Source: Pseudomonas putida (lineage in GTDB: Bacteria; Pseudomonadota; Gammaproteobacteria; Pseudomonadales; Pseudomonadaceae). Taken from it: a stretch of 64,000 nucleotides of DNA. Position numbers and translations under genes: made by a program. The stretch covers positions 5,504,001 through 5,568,000 of the forward strand of contig NZ_CP113097.1 of assembly GCF_026625125.1 (NCBI RefSeq). Reading direction: 5' to 3'. The notes below the pieces were generated by a model. It was not told where the DNA came from, ran no database searches, and worked only from the letters and a program-made list of their open reading frames with translations. Position 1 is the first letter of the stretch. The number at the start of each line of letters is the position of its first letter. This document shows, piece by piece, positions 1 to 9,790 of the stretch.

Positions 1-137
1 ACCTGTACCTGGACCGCGGCGTGCTGGCCAGCAACGGCCAGCTGGTGGAACGCGCTGCCGAGATCATTACCCGCATGGGCGGCCGTGTACTCAGCCCGGC
101 AGAAGGCCGGGAAAAAATGAACCTCAAGCGCCGCTGA
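1..137 (+). CDS. 3' end of a BKACE (DUF849) beta-keto acid cleavage enzyme
   Basis: Only the last 44 codons and the stop are present; the first whole codon is at base 3. The tail ([18 protein letters not shown], then [14 protein letters not shown]) resembles the C-terminus of DUF849 beta-keto acid cleavage enzymes. In carnitine-degrading pseudomonads this enzyme cleaves 3-dehydrocarnitine with acetyl-CoA to betainyl-CoA and acetoacetate. The role is inferred largely from the next two genes, which are the expected preceding and following enzymes of that pathway, 18 bases downstream on the same strand. The catalytic region lies outside the window. Confidence 0.72.
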   Translation, partial: LYLDRGVLASNGQLVERAAEIITRMGGRVLSPAEGREKMNLKRR

Positions 138-155
138 TTCCTTCAGGAGACCGAT

Positions 156-1121
156 ATGCCTTTCATCACCGAGATAAAGACCTTTGCCGCCCTGGGTAGC
201 GGCGTGATCGGCAGCGGCTGGGTCGCCCGCGCCCTCGCCCACGGCCTGGACGTGGTGGCCTGGGACCCGGCTCCCGGCGCCGAACAGGCACTGCGCAAGC
301 GGATCGCCAACGCCTGGCCAGCGCTCGAAAAGCAAGGCCTGGCCGAAGGTGCCTCCCAGGGCCGGCTGACGTTCGTCAGCACCATCGAAGCGTGCGTGCG
401 CAACGCCGACTTCATCCAGGAAAGCGCGCCAGAGCGGCTGGACCTCAAACTCGACCTACACGCCAAAATCAGCGCCGCAGCCAAGCCTGACGCGATCATC
501 GGTTCAAGCACCTCGGGCCTGCTGCCCAGCGAGTTCTACGAGTCGTCCACCCACCCTGAACGCTGCGTCGTCGGCCACCCATTCAACCCGGTGTACCTGC
601 TGCCGCTGGTCGAGATCGTCGGCGGTTCCCGCACTTCACCCGATGCCATTGAAGCCGCCAAAACCATCTACACCGCACTCGGCATGCGCCCACTGCACGT
701 GCGCAAGGAAGTGCCAGGCTTCATCGCCGACCGCCTGCTCGAAGCGTTGTGGCGCGAGGCGCTGCACCTGGTCAACGACGGTGTGGCGACCACCGGTGAG
801 ATCGACGATGCCATCCGCTTCGGCGCCGGCCTGCGCTGGTCGTTCATGGGTACCTTCCTCACCTACACCCTGGCCGGTGGCGATGCCGGCATGCGCCACT
901 TCATGTCGCAGTTCGGCCCTGCCCTGAAGCTGCCCTGGACCTACCTGCCAGCGCCGGAGCTGACCGACAAGCTGATCGACGATGTGGTCGACGGCACCTC
1001 CGAGCAACTGGGCGAGCGCAGCATCGCCGCGCTGGAGCGCTATCGTGATGACACCCTGCTGGCAGTGCTGGAGGCGGTGAAGACCAGCAAAGCCACACAC
1101 GGCATGGCCTTTGGCGATTGA
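156..1121 (+). CDS. lcdH: L-carnitine dehydrogenase
   Basis: Encodes 321 residues of the 3-hydroxyacyl-CoA dehydrogenase family; it should oxidise L-carnitine to 3-dehydrocarnitine with NAD in the cytoplasm. The N-terminal Rossmann fold shows GSGVIGSGW at residues 14-22 and an acidic residue (VVAWD, Asp37) that suits NAD rather than NADP. The catalytic-His region of the family is seen as [16 protein letters not shown] near residue 140. ATG 156 follows AGGAG. Length suits single-domain carnitine dehydrogenases; in some species the dehydrogenase and thioesterase are fused, here they are separate. Co-transcribed with the flanking genes. Substrate is inferred from context and family similarity. 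Confidence 0.85.
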   Translation: MPFITEIKTFAALGSGVIGSGWVARALAHGLDVVAWDPAPGAEQALRKRIANAWPALEKQGLAEGASQGRLTFVSTIEACVRNADFIQESAPERLDLKLDLHAKISAAAKPDAIIGSSTSGLLPSEFYESSTHPERCVVGHPFNPVYLLPLVEIVGGSRTSPDAIEAAKTIYTALGMRPLHVRKEVPGFIADRLLEALWREALHLVNDGVATTGEIDDAIRFGAGLRWSFMGTFLTYTLAGGDAGMRHFMSQFGPALKLPWTYLPAPELTDKLIDDVVDGTSEQLGERSIAALERYRDDTLLAVLEAVKTSKATHGMAFGD

Positions 1122-1131
1122 GGAGCAAGCG

Positions 1132-1602
1132 ATGCCCGCACTGATCACCTACCGCACCCCAGTCCAGGAGGACTGGGTCGACTACAACGGGCATCTGCGC
1201 GATGCCTTCTACATGCTCATTTTCAGCTACGCCACCGACGCGCTGATGGAGCGCATTGGCCTGGATACCGATAGCCGTGGGCAAAGCGGCAACTCGCTGT
1301 TCACCCTGGAAGCGCATATCAACTACCTGCACGAGGTGAAACTCGGTACCGAGGTGTGGGTACAAACGCACATCTTGGGCTTTGATCGTAAGCGTCTGCA
1401 CGTTTATCACAGCCTGCACAGGGCGGGGTTCGAAGACGTGCTGGCAGCCAGTGAGCAGATGCTGCTGCACGTAGACTTGGCCGGGCCTAAATCTGCGCCA
1501 TTTAACCAGAAGGCCGAGGCGGCTCTGCAAAGCATCCTGGATTCACAGAAGGACTTGGCGTCACCCGAGCACGTTGCCAGAGTGATGCGTCTTGCCCGGT
1601 AG
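1132..1602 (+). CDS. Betainyl-CoA thioesterase (hotdog fold)
   Basis: A 156-residue hotdog-fold acyl-CoA thioesterase of the 4-hydroxybenzoyl-CoA thioesterase type, with the DYNGHL motif near residue 17 that contributes the active-site Asp in this family. It should release glycine betaine from betainyl-CoA, the last step of carnitine degradation to betaine. I start it at ATG 1132, preceded by GAGGAG with about six bases of spacing; an in-frame start at 1111 would overlap lcdH and has no ribosome binding site. It lies ten bases after the lcdH stop, so it is surely in the same operon. The specific substrate is inference from the operon. Confidence 0.82.
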   Translation: MPALITYRTPVQEDWVDYNGHLRDAFYMLIFSYATDALMERIGLDTDSRGQSGNSLFTLEAHINYLHEVKLGTEVWVQTHILGFDRKRLHVYHSLHRAGFEDVLAASEQMLLHVDLAGPKSAPFNQKAEAALQSILDSQKDLASPEHVARVMRLAR

Positions 1603-1968
1603 AGGCTTCGCCAGGTATTCAGCGGGTCGCATTAATACCGTTGACTCCCCGTGGTTTGCCCGCAGTGGACCCAATCGCTGACGAGTAGACAACTGGCATG
1701 AGCCCAAAAAAATTGCCCCGGAAAGCCGTGAGCATCCGGGGCCAAGAGCGAGCAACATCCACTGTGCATGAAGAAGGTGACCAAACCCTCCGTTGCGGTA
1801 GATGGCGTGAGTGTGCGCAGTTGCGACCCGGCGAATTTAGCCGTAAACGACCTGTTCTTAGCCAAAGCAGCCATGCCGGTATTCTGTTGTTGCGGGTATG
1901 TCGCACTCGTCACAGAATCAGTCGTAAATCACAGCAGCACTCTCTTAGCGATAAAAGGGACAACAGCC
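1603..1968. other. Intergenic stretch after the carnitine operon
   Basis: Between the thioesterase and the small gene at 1969 I see only the minus-strand terminator at 1706-1742 and open frames without ribosome binding sites or recognisable protein. No terminator for the plus-strand carnitine operon is obvious. Confidence 0.5.
1706..1742 (-). terminator. Orphan Rho-independent terminator, minus strand
   Basis: An 8-bp perfect stem (GCCCCGGA / TCCGGGGC, arms 1715-1722 and 1735-1742) is followed on the minus strand by AA and seven Ts. It would stop leftward transcription, yet no convincing minus-strand gene lies between it and base 1968. Either an unannotated small RNA ends here or the hairpin blocks antisense transcription into the carnitine operon. 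Confidence 0.6.
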
Positions 1969-2226
1969 ATGATGCATGCGGATTTGATTGATCAGGACGA
2001 CCTCGCCGGCCAACTGCGCGCGCGCGGGTTCGATATCCCAGCCGGGGCCAGTGCCGAGCAGGCCTGCGAGGCGGTAGTGCGTGGGTTGACCGAGCCCAAT
2101 GCGCGCGCACTCAAGGGCATGGTCGAGCAGATGTATACCGGCAGTGCGACGATTCTGCCGGCGGTGCGCCAGGCCATCGATAAGCAGTTGTTGCCAGCGC
2201 TTGCGAGTTTCAACAAGCGGGCCTGA
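1969..2226 (+). CDS. Small conserved-looking hypothetical protein
   Basis: Encodes 85 residues (86 codons with the stop), starting at ATG 1969 or the adjacent ATG 1972 behind AAAGGGA. I do not recognise a family. The protein is mostly predicted helix, acidic in the first half and Ala-rich, with no membrane segment or signal peptide. The open frame extends upstream to 1768, but that part is poor in coding character and has no ribosome binding site, so I use the late start. Position right after the carnitine genes may be coincidental because a gap of 366 bases separates them. Confidence 0.55.
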   Translation: MMHADLIDQDDLAGQLRARGFDIPAGASAEQACEAVVRGLTEPNARALKGMVEQMYTGSATILPAVRQAIDKQLLPALASFNKRA

Positions 2227-2249
2227 TTCATGTTTTCTGTACTGGCCCT

Positions 2250-2336
2250 ATCGCCGGCAAACCAAGTCCCACAGTGATGACACGAAGCTCCAGGCCTGTG
2301 CAGCACCTGTGGGGGCTGGCTTGCCGGCAATAGGGG
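2250..2336. repeat. REP-like inverted pair
   Basis: Two inverted copies of the dispersed palindromic element (TATCGCCGGCAAACC at 2250 and GGCTGGCTTGCCGGCAATA ending near 2332) flank about 40 bases. The element sits between the convergent 1969 gene and the ABC transporter gene, the usual position for REP elements, and could act as a bidirectional transcript end. Confidence 0.7.
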
Positions 2337-2346
2337 CAGGCCTGCC

Positions 2347-4014
2347 CTACACAGGCTCGGCCAGTTTCTCCAGCGCTGCAGTGCGGTCGAACAGCCGCGC
2401 CAGCCCTTCCTGGTGAGTCACACCCACCACCGTACACCCCGGCAACTCCCGCCTGAGCATTTCCAGCAAGCCCCGGGCACTGCCCAGATCCAGCTGGCTG
2501 GTCGCCTCATCCAGGTACAAGGTATCCGGCCGGTACAGTAACGCCCGCGCCAGGCTCAACCGCTGCTGCTCCCCGCCGGAAAGCACGCGTGCCCACTCAG
2601 CCTGCTTGTCCAGTTGCCCCGTCAGAGCTCCCAGCCCCACCTTGCCCAGCACATCGATCAACTGCAGATCGTCTATCGACTGCACCTGTGGATAAGCCAG
2701 TAACGCGCGCAGGCTCATGTGCGGCATGTAGGGCTTTTGCGGTAGCAGCAAGCTGCGCCCCGGCGGCAGCTGCCACTCGCCCAGGCAGTAGGGCCAAAGC
2801 CCCTGCAAGGTGCGCAGCAGGGTCGACTTGCCAACCCCGCTGCGCCCACCCAGCCGTAGCCACTGGCCCCGCCCTGCTTGCAGGTCCAGATCGCGCAGCA
2901 TGGCACTGCCATCGGGCCGGCAGAGCGTCAGCCCCCGCGTACACAGGCAATCACCCTGCGTGGCAGTGACGGCCTGCCTACGGCTGGCAGTGATCGCCTG
3001 CTCGAACTGCTCCAGCCGCTGCAATGCAGCGCTCCAACGCACCAGCTTGTGATAAAGCTTGATGAACCAACTGAGCGAGCCGTGCACCGCGTTGAAGGCA
3101 CTGCGGATCTGCATCAGCCCACCCAGGGTGATGGTCTTGGCCATAAAGGCTGGCAAGGCGGAAAACACCGGGATGATCAGGCTCAAGCGTTCATAAGAGA
3201 CGGTAAACAGGCTGAGATTGCGTTCACGCCCCATCAGTTGGCGCCAGTTGCCGGCGATGGCGCGAAAGCGCTCGGCCAGGTGCTCGCGTTCGACCGCCTC
3301 GCCCCGGTAAAGCGCAATCTGTTCGGCATGGTCGCGCTTGCGCAGCAGGCTGGCACGAAAGTCCGCTTCGCGGTGTTCACGCTCGTAATTCAACGCATGC
3401 AGCGGCTTGCCGATCAGGTGTGTCACCCAGCTGCCGACCAAGGTGTAGCCCAGGACGATCCACACCAGGTAGCCATGAACCGTGAATGACTCGCCCAAGA
3501 GGCTGAAGGTCTGCACCCCCGACAGGTTCCACAGGATCACCATGAACGCGCCGACCTGCGCAAGGTTGATCACCAGCGAGGCCACCAGTTCGATGCTCAG
3601 CCCGACCATCAGGTCGATGTCCTGGGCAATGCGCTGGTCGGGGTTGTCCGGCTCGCCAGTCAACCCCAGCCGGTAGAAAGCCTGATCGGCAAGCCAGGCA
3701 TCGGTCAGGCGCCCGGTCATCGCCTGGCGCCAGCGCAGCTCCAGCCCTTTGCGGATATAGTCCATGGCCACGACGATCAGCACATAACTACCCAGATACA
3801 GCGCGTACTCAGCCACCAGGCCATACAGCCCCGCAGTGTCAAACGCGGCCAGCGTGTCGTAGAAGACCTTGCTCCAGCTGTTGATCAGCACATTGATCTG
3901 CACCACCAGCAACCCCAGGCCGATCACCGCCGCCAACATGAGCCAGGCCAGCCATTGCCCACGGTCGTGCCAGAACGGGCGGCTGAGGCGGTAGAAGGTG
4001 CGCAGGGTTTTCAC
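2347..4014 (-). CDS. SbmA/YddA-type ABC transporter, fused permease and ATPase
   Basis: Encodes 555 residues. The first 320 or so form the ABC_membrane_2 (SbmA/BacA-like) domain with several membrane segments and the conserved NPDQRIAQDID loop. The C-terminal ATPase carries Walker A GRSGVGKST near residue 390, signature LSGGEQQRLSLARALL and Walker B LYLDEATSQLD. Relatives include E. coli YddA and the FusD transporter. GTG 4014 overlaps the stop of the upstream M16 protease (GTGA), so the two are translationally coupled. Downstream of a TonB receptor and periplasmic protease, the likely job is moving a cleaved peptide, cofactor or iron-bearing fragment across the inner membrane. Direction and cargo are inferred, not visible. 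Confidence 0.82.
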   Translation of the reverse strand: MKTLRTFYRLSRPFWHDRGQWLAWLMLAAVIGLGLLVVQINVLINSWSKVFYDTLAAFDTAGLYGLVAEYALYLGSYVLIVVAMDYIRKGLELRWRQAMTGRLTDAWLADQAFYRLGLTGEPDNPDQRIAQDIDLMVGLSIELVASLVINLAQVGAFMVILWNLSGVQTFSLLGESFTVHGYLVWIVLGYTLVGSWVTHLIGKPLHALNYEREHREADFRASLLRKRDHAEQIALYRGEAVEREHLAERFRAIAGNWRQLMGRERNLSLFTVSYERLSLIIPVFSALPAFMAKTITLGGLMQIRSAFNAVHGSLSWFIKLYHKLVRWSAALQRLEQFEQAITASRRQAVTATQGDCLCTRGLTLCRPDGSAMLRDLDLQAGRGQWLRLGGRSGVGKSTLLRTLQGLWPYCLGEWQLPPGRSLLLPQKPYMPHMSLRALLAYPQVQSIDDLQLIDVLGKVGLGALTGQLDKQAEWARVLSGGEQQRLSLARALLYRPDTLYLDEATSQLDLGSARGLLEMLRRELPGCTVVGVTHQEGLARLFDRTAALEKLAEPV

Positions 4015-6794
4015 AGTGCCTGCTCCAGCGCCGCCTCAGAGGGCAGCAGGCGAAGTTGTACCTGGTTGCCCCGAGGGAACAACTGCCCTGCCTGTCGTTG
4101 CAGCGCTGGCAGGGTCAATGCCTCAGGCAATCGGACCTGGGTCTGCAGGTAGCGTGGGTCGTGCCAGCGGCGGTCGCTGAGGATCAGGCGCTTGAACTGG
4201 GTTTGCGGGTCTTCACGGCGCTTGCTCTCCTGACGCAGCAGCTGGCGCCGCTCGGCCAGCACCCACTCGGCATCTGGCTGCAGGCTGGCAAGCGTCTTCT
4301 GCGCCATGGCCCACAGCTCATCGGCTCGCGCCGGGTCGCAGGTGAAGCTGAGGCTGCTTTCGACGCGCTGCGTCTCGGCATTCAGCTCGCTGTCGAAACG
4401 CAGGCGGTATACGCCTGAGGCCTCGCCACGCAGCTGCGCCTTCAGCCGCTGGTTCGCCAGGTCGCGCAGCACCGATACCCGCACCGCCGCCTCGGGGCTC
4501 CAGGCTTGCGGGTGGAAGCTGCTGGCCCGCAATACCACACGCGGTTCCGGCGCGATGGCCAGGTCCTCACGGCGTTGACCGGGCTGCTGCAAGGCCTGCT
4601 GGCTGGCCAGCGAAACGCTGCGCGGGAGGGTCGCGAGCATTTCCCGGACCATTTTCTCCAGCGGTTCAGGCGCTGTATCCGCCATCAGGTAATAGGTCAC
4701 TGGAGCACCGGCCAAAAGCTTCCAGTCGGCGCTCAGCTGTTCGGCGGTCAATTGGACGAGGGCCCGCGGATCCGGCGACTGCCAGTGATCCACCCCGTAC
4801 TTGAGCACGCGCTGGCGGCTTTCCTGCACCTCGCGAACGTCATCCGGTCGGCTGCGCAGACGTTGCAGCAACTCGTCACGGGACTGGGTGAACAGAGCCT
4901 GGTCTACGCTGGCCAACTGACTCGTGCGATAGCTTTGCATCAGCGCCAACAAGTACTCTGGTTCGGCGCCAAGGTTGAGCGTCAAACGGTGGGGCTGATG
5001 ATCGAGGCTGAGCGTGGCGCGATGCGTCTGGCGCCATGTGGCCAGCGCTGCTGGGTCCATACCCGGCAGCCCGCTGCGCGCGCCAAGCTGCGCGGCCATC
5101 TGCAGTCGCCAGGCCGGTACCCCTTGCAGGGAGTAGCCGGCCGACGAGTCAACCTGCAACAGCCATTTGCCATCCGGGCCGTTGCGCTTGAGCCAGACCA
5201 CGCGATCACCGTTGCTCAGGTGCCAGTGTTGCACATGCTGCTCAGGGAACATCTCGCGCTCGACAATATCAGCCGCCGGCACCGCAGCGGGCATTTCCAG
5301 GATGGCTACCGACGCCTTTTCTGGCGCCGTCTGCACAGGGGCCGTAAGCGATCTGCCGGCCAGTTCGACTTGCCTCGCCTCAACCTGCGCGACGGTCGGC
5401 AAGGCGATTTCGGAGTTGCCCGCCGCACTCACCTGCAATACCCGGTCAGCGCTGGCCAGCCAGCGATGCAGGCGCTCGTTCAGGTCATCACGCGAGATGT
5501 TGCCCAACACTTCCAGATAGCGCGCAGCGGTGGCGTGCCGCTCGGTGACGGCATTACCCTGCACGGCAGCGTTGTTGAGTTGTTCCACCCACTGCTCGAA
5601 GGTGCGCGGGTCTTGCTTGGCCAGCGTCTTCTCGCCCAGCGCTTGGATATGCTCGCGCTCACGTTGCAGGTCCGTTTCGGTGAAGCCATGCTGGCGCAAG
5701 CGCTCGATCTCGGTCAGTAGTTGCTGCAGCGCCTGGTCGTGCGCCTGGCCTTCGACGCCGGCGGCGATACCGAGCACGGTGGAGTGTTCACCGATCAAGG
5801 TTTTCTGCGCGGTGAGGCTGCGCACCCCAGCGGCGTGCGGTTGGCGACGCAGGCTGTCGAGCATTGCAGCGAGGGTCATGCGGTCGATCAGCCGCTCGCG
5901 CAATGCGGCGCGTGTAGTGCCGCGGCTATCCGGCTCATGCAAGCGGAACAGCATCGCCACCTGGTTGCTGCCCGATTGCGGGTCCTGCAGACGGAACACT
6001 TTCAGCGTGTCGTCCAGCACCAGCTCCCGATGCTCGCGCCGCGGCACTTCGCCAGCCCTGGCCGCGCCGAAGGCCTGTTCGATCTGGGCGCGCATGGCCT
6101 GGGGGTCGAAATCGCCGACTGCCGACAGCACCATGTTGTTGGGCAGGTACCAGCGGTTCTGGAAGGCCTGCAGGTTCTGCAGGCTGGCCGCGCGGATCGC
6201 CGCCTCGTTGCCGATGGTCCGGTGCCCGGGGTAGCGCGAGCCCACCCGCTGCGAGGCAGTGCGCTGCTCGTTCATGCGCTGGGCCACACCCAGGCCGCCG
6301 CGCCATTCCTCGATCACGATGGGCCGCTCCCGCTCCAGGTCCTGGGCGTTGTAGTCACCGGCGAACGCCAGGTCGGCCAGGGCCTGCAATGCCTGGGGCG
6401 CCTGGCGCACGCCAGCGGGTGGGGCAATCAGGTACTGGGTGCGTTCGTAGTTGGTCATGGCATTGAAGTGCCGGCCCTGTACCCAGCCCAGGTCGGTCAT
6501 GCGCTGGCGCACGTTCTGCTGGCGGCCCGCGCGGCTGTGAAAGGCCAGATGTTCGACCATGTGGGCAACGCCAACCTGGTCGTCTTCCTCGTCGACCGAA
6601 CCGGCCTTGACGGTCAAACGCAGGTCCAGGCGGCCATGCTGAGCCGTTTCACGCACCATCCGGTAGGCAAGCCCGTTGGCCAGCTTGCCCTGGATGACCT
6701 GGCGGTCCCAGGGCAAAGGTGCATCGGGTTCAGGGATCGACGCGCAGGCGCCGAGCAACAGCGGGCCGAGCAGGCCCGCGATGAGCTTTTTCAT
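4011..6794 (-). CDS. Periplasmic M16 zinc metallopeptidase lipoprotein (PqqL/FusC-like)
   Basis: Encodes 927 residues from ATG 6794; a GTG at 6806 is in frame but lacks a ribosome binding site. The N-terminus is a lipoprotein signal (MKKLIAGLLGPLLLGAC, lipobox LLGAC). The inverted zinc motif HMVEH lies near residue 85, followed about 75 residues later by the third ligand region (ERERPIVIEEW), so the protease looks active. The length, with tandem M16 repeats in one chain, matches PqqL and FusC. It lies between a TonB-dependent receptor (25 bases upstream) and an ABC transporter (overlapping). In the known Fus system this enzyme cleaves imported ferredoxin in the periplasm; its substrate here is unknown. 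Confidence 0.86.
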   Translation of the reverse strand: MKKLIAGLLGPLLLGACASIPEPDAPLPWDRQVIQGKLANGLAYRMVRETAQHGRLDLRLTVKAGSVDEEDDQVGVAHMVEHLAFHSRAGRQQNVRQRMTDLGWVQGRHFNAMTNYERTQYLIAPPAGVRQAPQALQALADLAFAGDYNAQDLERERPIVIEEWRGGLGVAQRMNEQRTASQRVGSRYPGHRTIGNEAAIRAASLQNLQAFQNRWYLPNNMVLSAVGDFDPQAMRAQIEQAFGAARAGEVPRREHRELVLDDTLKVFRLQDPQSGSNQVAMLFRLHEPDSRGTTRAALRERLIDRMTLAAMLDSLRRQPHAAGVRSLTAQKTLIGEHSTVLGIAAGVEGQAHDQALQQLLTEIERLRQHGFTETDLQREREHIQALGEKTLAKQDPRTFEQWVEQLNNAAVQGNAVTERHATAARYLEVLGNISRDDLNERLHRWLASADRVLQVSAAGNSEIALPTVAQVEARQVELAGRSLTAPVQTAPEKASVAILEMPAAVPAADIVEREMFPEQHVQHWHLSNGDRVVWLKRNGPDGKWLLQVDSSAGYSLQGVPAWRLQMAAQLGARSGLPGMDPAALATWRQTHRATLSLDHQPHRLTLNLGAEPEYLLALMQSYRTSQLASVDQALFTQSRDELLQRLRSRPDDVREVQESRQRVLKYGVDHWQSPDPRALVQLTAEQLSADWKLLAGAPVTYYLMADTAPEPLEKMVREMLATLPRSVSLASQQALQQPGQRREDLAIAPEPRVVLRASSFHPQAWSPEAAVRVSVLRDLANQRLKAQLRGEASGVYRLRFDSELNAETQRVESSLSFTCDPARADELWAMAQKTLASLQPDAEWVLAERRQLLRQESKRREDPQTQFKRLILSDRRWHDPRYLQTQVRLPEALTLPALQRQAGQLFPRGNQVQLRLLPSEAALEQAL

Positions 6795-6819
6795 CAGGGT
6801 ATCCACGGTTTTTATAAAG

Positions 6820-9651
6820 TCAGAAGCGGTAGCCGACTTCCAGCCAGTACTGGCGGCCGACTTCGTAGCGGGTCACGGCCTGGCTGCCGGCGCTGACGGT
6901 CGGGTTGGTCTTGTCGGCGACATTGGTGATGTCGACCGAGGCGAACACGGCCTGGTCCTTGGCCGTTGGCAGCTCCCAGTAAACTTGCATGTCCCAGGTC
7001 ATGGCGCTGCCGACCGCCGCCGCCTCGTACACGCTGAGGGTTTCGTTATCGAGGTCGACCGTGCGCCCGGTATCGATGATCTGCTTGTACTTGCTGCGAA
7101 AACGCAGGAAGTTGCTGATGCTCATGTGCCAGGCGGGGATCTCGGTAATGGTCGTCAGCCGTGCGGTCCATGGGCGGTTGAAGTTGTTCGGCGGCAGTTC
7201 GACGAAGTCCATTCGCTTGCCGTCGTAGAGCACGGCACTACCGTCATATTCTTCACTGTCGAGGATCGAGTCGTAGTCGGTGTACGAGTCTTCGCTGCGC
7301 TGCCAGCCCGCCGCGAACTGGGCGCTGGTGCTGGTGCCAAACAGCTTGAGTTCCTGCTGGGGGGTAACGGTCAGCGTCACCGTGTCGCTCTCGCTGCGAC
7401 CTTGGTTGGTGTAGATGTAGTAGTTGCTGCGGTAACCGGGCAGTGCTGGCAGGTCTTCGACACTGGAGTAGGAGCGCACGATCTTGTCGCGCCCCTTGCG
7501 GTTGACATACTTGAGGTCGAACAGAGTGTTCAGCCACAGCTGCTCAAGGCCGAGCGTAAGCTCATCGTCATACGGGATGTTCAGGGTCGAGAAGCGCGTG
7601 TCATTGGCTACTCGGGTAGCCTCGATCCACGGCGAGTCCTGATCGGCGCGCAGGTAGCGCACATTCAGCTGGCCGCGGCCGTCGTTGAGGCGGGTCTTGA
7701 ACAGATTGCGCCCATAGTAGCGGTTGGCACCAAAGGTCAGCACCGTTGAGCGGTCACCGAAGAAGTCGTAATCGCCGGCAAAGCGCGGGGCAACGGTCTT
7801 TTTCTCCATGTAGTCGTCGCCTTCCACCCGAACACCCGGGCGCAGGCCCAAGTTGCCCAGCTGAATGCTGTCCTGGAGGTAGAACGCGTATTTCTTCTCG
7901 TCCTGGCTGATCTTGCCTGCTTCATACACCATGCGTGAGTTGGCCCATTGCCGGGTGTTGCCATTGAGCAGCTGGCCAACCGAGCAGTAAGGATCGTCAC
8001 CGCAGCTGCTACCGTCGTCACGCTTGTTCATGGTGACACTGCTGGCTTGGGTGGACCGCTCCCAGGTAGCTCGCTTGTAAGAGAGGTCGATACCCGTGAC
8101 CAATGAATGCGCCACACCACCGAACCACACCGGCAGCCACTGGGCCTTCACCGCGTAGTCCAGGCCGTCCTGGGTCTGGTCGAGGTCGCCGTAGGCACCC
8201 TCGGCACTGCGTGATGTGTTGCTCAGCGACTTGCCCCAGTTCTTGACGTCGGAGTAGTACCAGTTGATGTAGTCGTCCTGCTCGGAATCGCGCGAGCTGG
8301 TCAGCCGCGTCACCGCCAGGGTGTGGGTCCACGTGGCGTTGTCAGCCAACCAGGTGGCCTTTACCGAGCCTTGATAGCCGCCCTCTTCGGTGACGAACTC
8401 GGAGTTGCGCTGGTTGGCGCGGAAGTAGGTGTTTTCGCCGGGGCCGTAGATGAACGAGCTATCCAGGGTGAGCTGGTCATTCATGTTCCAGTAAGTCTTG
8501 AGCATGTAATTGGTCAGCTCGCGGGTCTGGTCCTTGCGCGAAGGCCCGTTGCCACTTTCGTAGCCATCGCTGTAGGCGTTCAGTGGCAGCACCGAGCGTT
8601 TCTGCGAGAACGCCAGGATGGCGCCGAAGTCATCGGTCAGGTGGCCTTCGAGCATGCCGCGAACAGTGGTTTTCTCGAACTCTGGCTGGTACTGCTCGTC
8701 CGAGGCCTGATCGAAGTTTTCCTGATCGGCTTCGGTGATGTGGTAGCGGGTCCACGCCGAACGGCTGAGGGCATAAGAGACCTTGCCGTGAAACGCCTTG
8801 CTCGGTCGGCGGGTGATCGCATCGACCACGCCGCCGTTGAAGCCGCCGTACTCCGCCGGTACGTTGCTGTCGTAGACTTTCACTTCCTGCAGCAAGTCCG
8901 CATCCAGCGCAATACCGTGGGAGCGGCTGGGGGTGGAATCGAACTGACGCACATCGTTGAAGTCATGGGCGCCAGGGTCGAGGTCGTTGTTGATCGAGAT
9001 GCCGTCGATCATGAAATTGTTCTGGTAGTACTTGGCGCCGTTGATGCTGATATCCGCCGGGGCAATTTCGCCCGGCGTGTTGGAGTTTTGCTGGCGGGTG
9101 CTGAATTGCACGCTGGGGTGCATCTGCAGCAGTGTGGTGATGTCGCCATTGGCGCCCGGGAAAGCTTTGATCGCCTTGCTACCGATGACCGTAGCGCCCA
9201 TGTAGCTGTTCTCTTCGGTCTGCCCCAGCACCACGGTGTTGTGCAGCTCCAGCGGGCCTTGGCCGTCGCTGTGCAACAGGCGGAAGATGAACGTGCCCGC
9301 CTCGAACTCCCAGGTGATGCCACTGCTTTGCAGCAGTCGCGACAGCGCCGCCTCGCTGCTGAAGTTGCCACTGACCGCGGTGGACTCCAGGCCCTCCAGC
9401 AGGTCCGGGTCGACGCTGACCTGCAGCCCACTTTGCTGGCCGAAAGTGATCAGGGCGATGGCCAGATCCTGGCGGGGAATGGTGAACGGGTGTACCTGGG
9501 TGAGCTGGGCATGCTCAGCGTCTGTCTGTGCATGAGCTGGCGGCTGATCCAGCAAGGCACAGAGCCCCAACATGCCCGCGCCGCCAACATGTTTCAGGCG
9601 CAACGACCAATCCCACGCACTGCGCGGCTTCCGGCTTGATGTTTCAGTCAT
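6820..9651 (-). CDS. TonB-dependent receptor with N-terminal STN signalling domain
   Basis: Encodes 943 residues from ATG 9651 (ribosome binding site GGATGTGGG). A signal peptide ending about PPAHA-QT is followed by a secretin/TonB short N-terminal (STN) domain (residues about 50-110), a plug domain containing VDAITRRPSK near its end, and a long beta-barrel that ends in WLEVGYRF, the C-terminal Phe expected for outer-membrane insertion. The STN domain marks it as a transducer that talks to the FecR-like protein encoded upstream. With the M16 protease and ABC transporter downstream it resembles FusA/YddB-type protein-import receptors more than a simple siderophore receptor. The ligand cannot be read from sequence. 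Confidence 0.88.
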   Translation of the reverse strand: MTETSSRKPRSAWDWSLRLKHVGGAGMLGLCALLDQPPAHAQTDAEHAQLTQVHPFTIPRQDLAIALITFGQQSGLQVSVDPDLLEGLESTAVSGNFSSEAALSRLLQSSGITWEFEAGTFIFRLLHSDGQGPLELHNTVVLGQTEENSYMGATVIGSKAIKAFPGANGDITTLLQMHPSVQFSTRQQNSNTPGEIAPADISINGAKYYQNNFMIDGISINNDLDPGAHDFNDVRQFDSTPSRSHGIALDADLLQEVKVYDSNVPAEYGGFNGGVVDAITRRPSKAFHGKVSYALSRSAWTRYHITEADQENFDQASDEQYQPEFEKTTVRGMLEGHLTDDFGAILAFSQKRSVLPLNAYSDGYESGNGPSRKDQTRELTNYMLKTYWNMNDQLTLDSSFIYGPGENTYFRANQRNSEFVTEEGGYQGSVKATWLADNATWTHTLAVTRLTSSRDSEQDDYINWYYSDVKNWGKSLSNTSRSAEGAYGDLDQTQDGLDYAVKAQWLPVWFGGVAHSLVTGIDLSYKRATWERSTQASSVTMNKRDDGSSCGDDPYCSVGQLLNGNTRQWANSRMVYEAGKISQDEKKYAFYLQDSIQLGNLGLRPGVRVEGDDYMEKKTVAPRFAGDYDFFGDRSTVLTFGANRYYGRNLFKTRLNDGRGQLNVRYLRADQDSPWIEATRVANDTRFSTLNIPYDDELTLGLEQLWLNTLFDLKYVNRKGRDKIVRSYSSVEDLPALPGYRSNYYIYTNQGRSESDTVTLTVTPQQELKLFGTSTSAQFAAGWQRSEDSYTDYDSILDSEEYDGSAVLYDGKRMDFVELPPNNFNRPWTARLTTITEIPAWHMSISNFLRFRSKYKQIIDTGRTVDLDNETLSVYEAAAVGSAMTWDMQVYWELPTAKDQAVFASVDITNVADKTNPTVSAGSQAVTRYEVGRQYWLEVGYRF

Positions 9652-9790
9652 CCCACATCCCCACCCCCGGCAAGCGCCGGACTGCAAAATAGAATACGAA
9701 TCGATATCAGTTGTTGCGCGCGGAGGAGAAGACGGGGCAGTGCGGGGGATTTTCAGAAAATTGTGAAATTAATTTTCGCCGGGGATTTTT

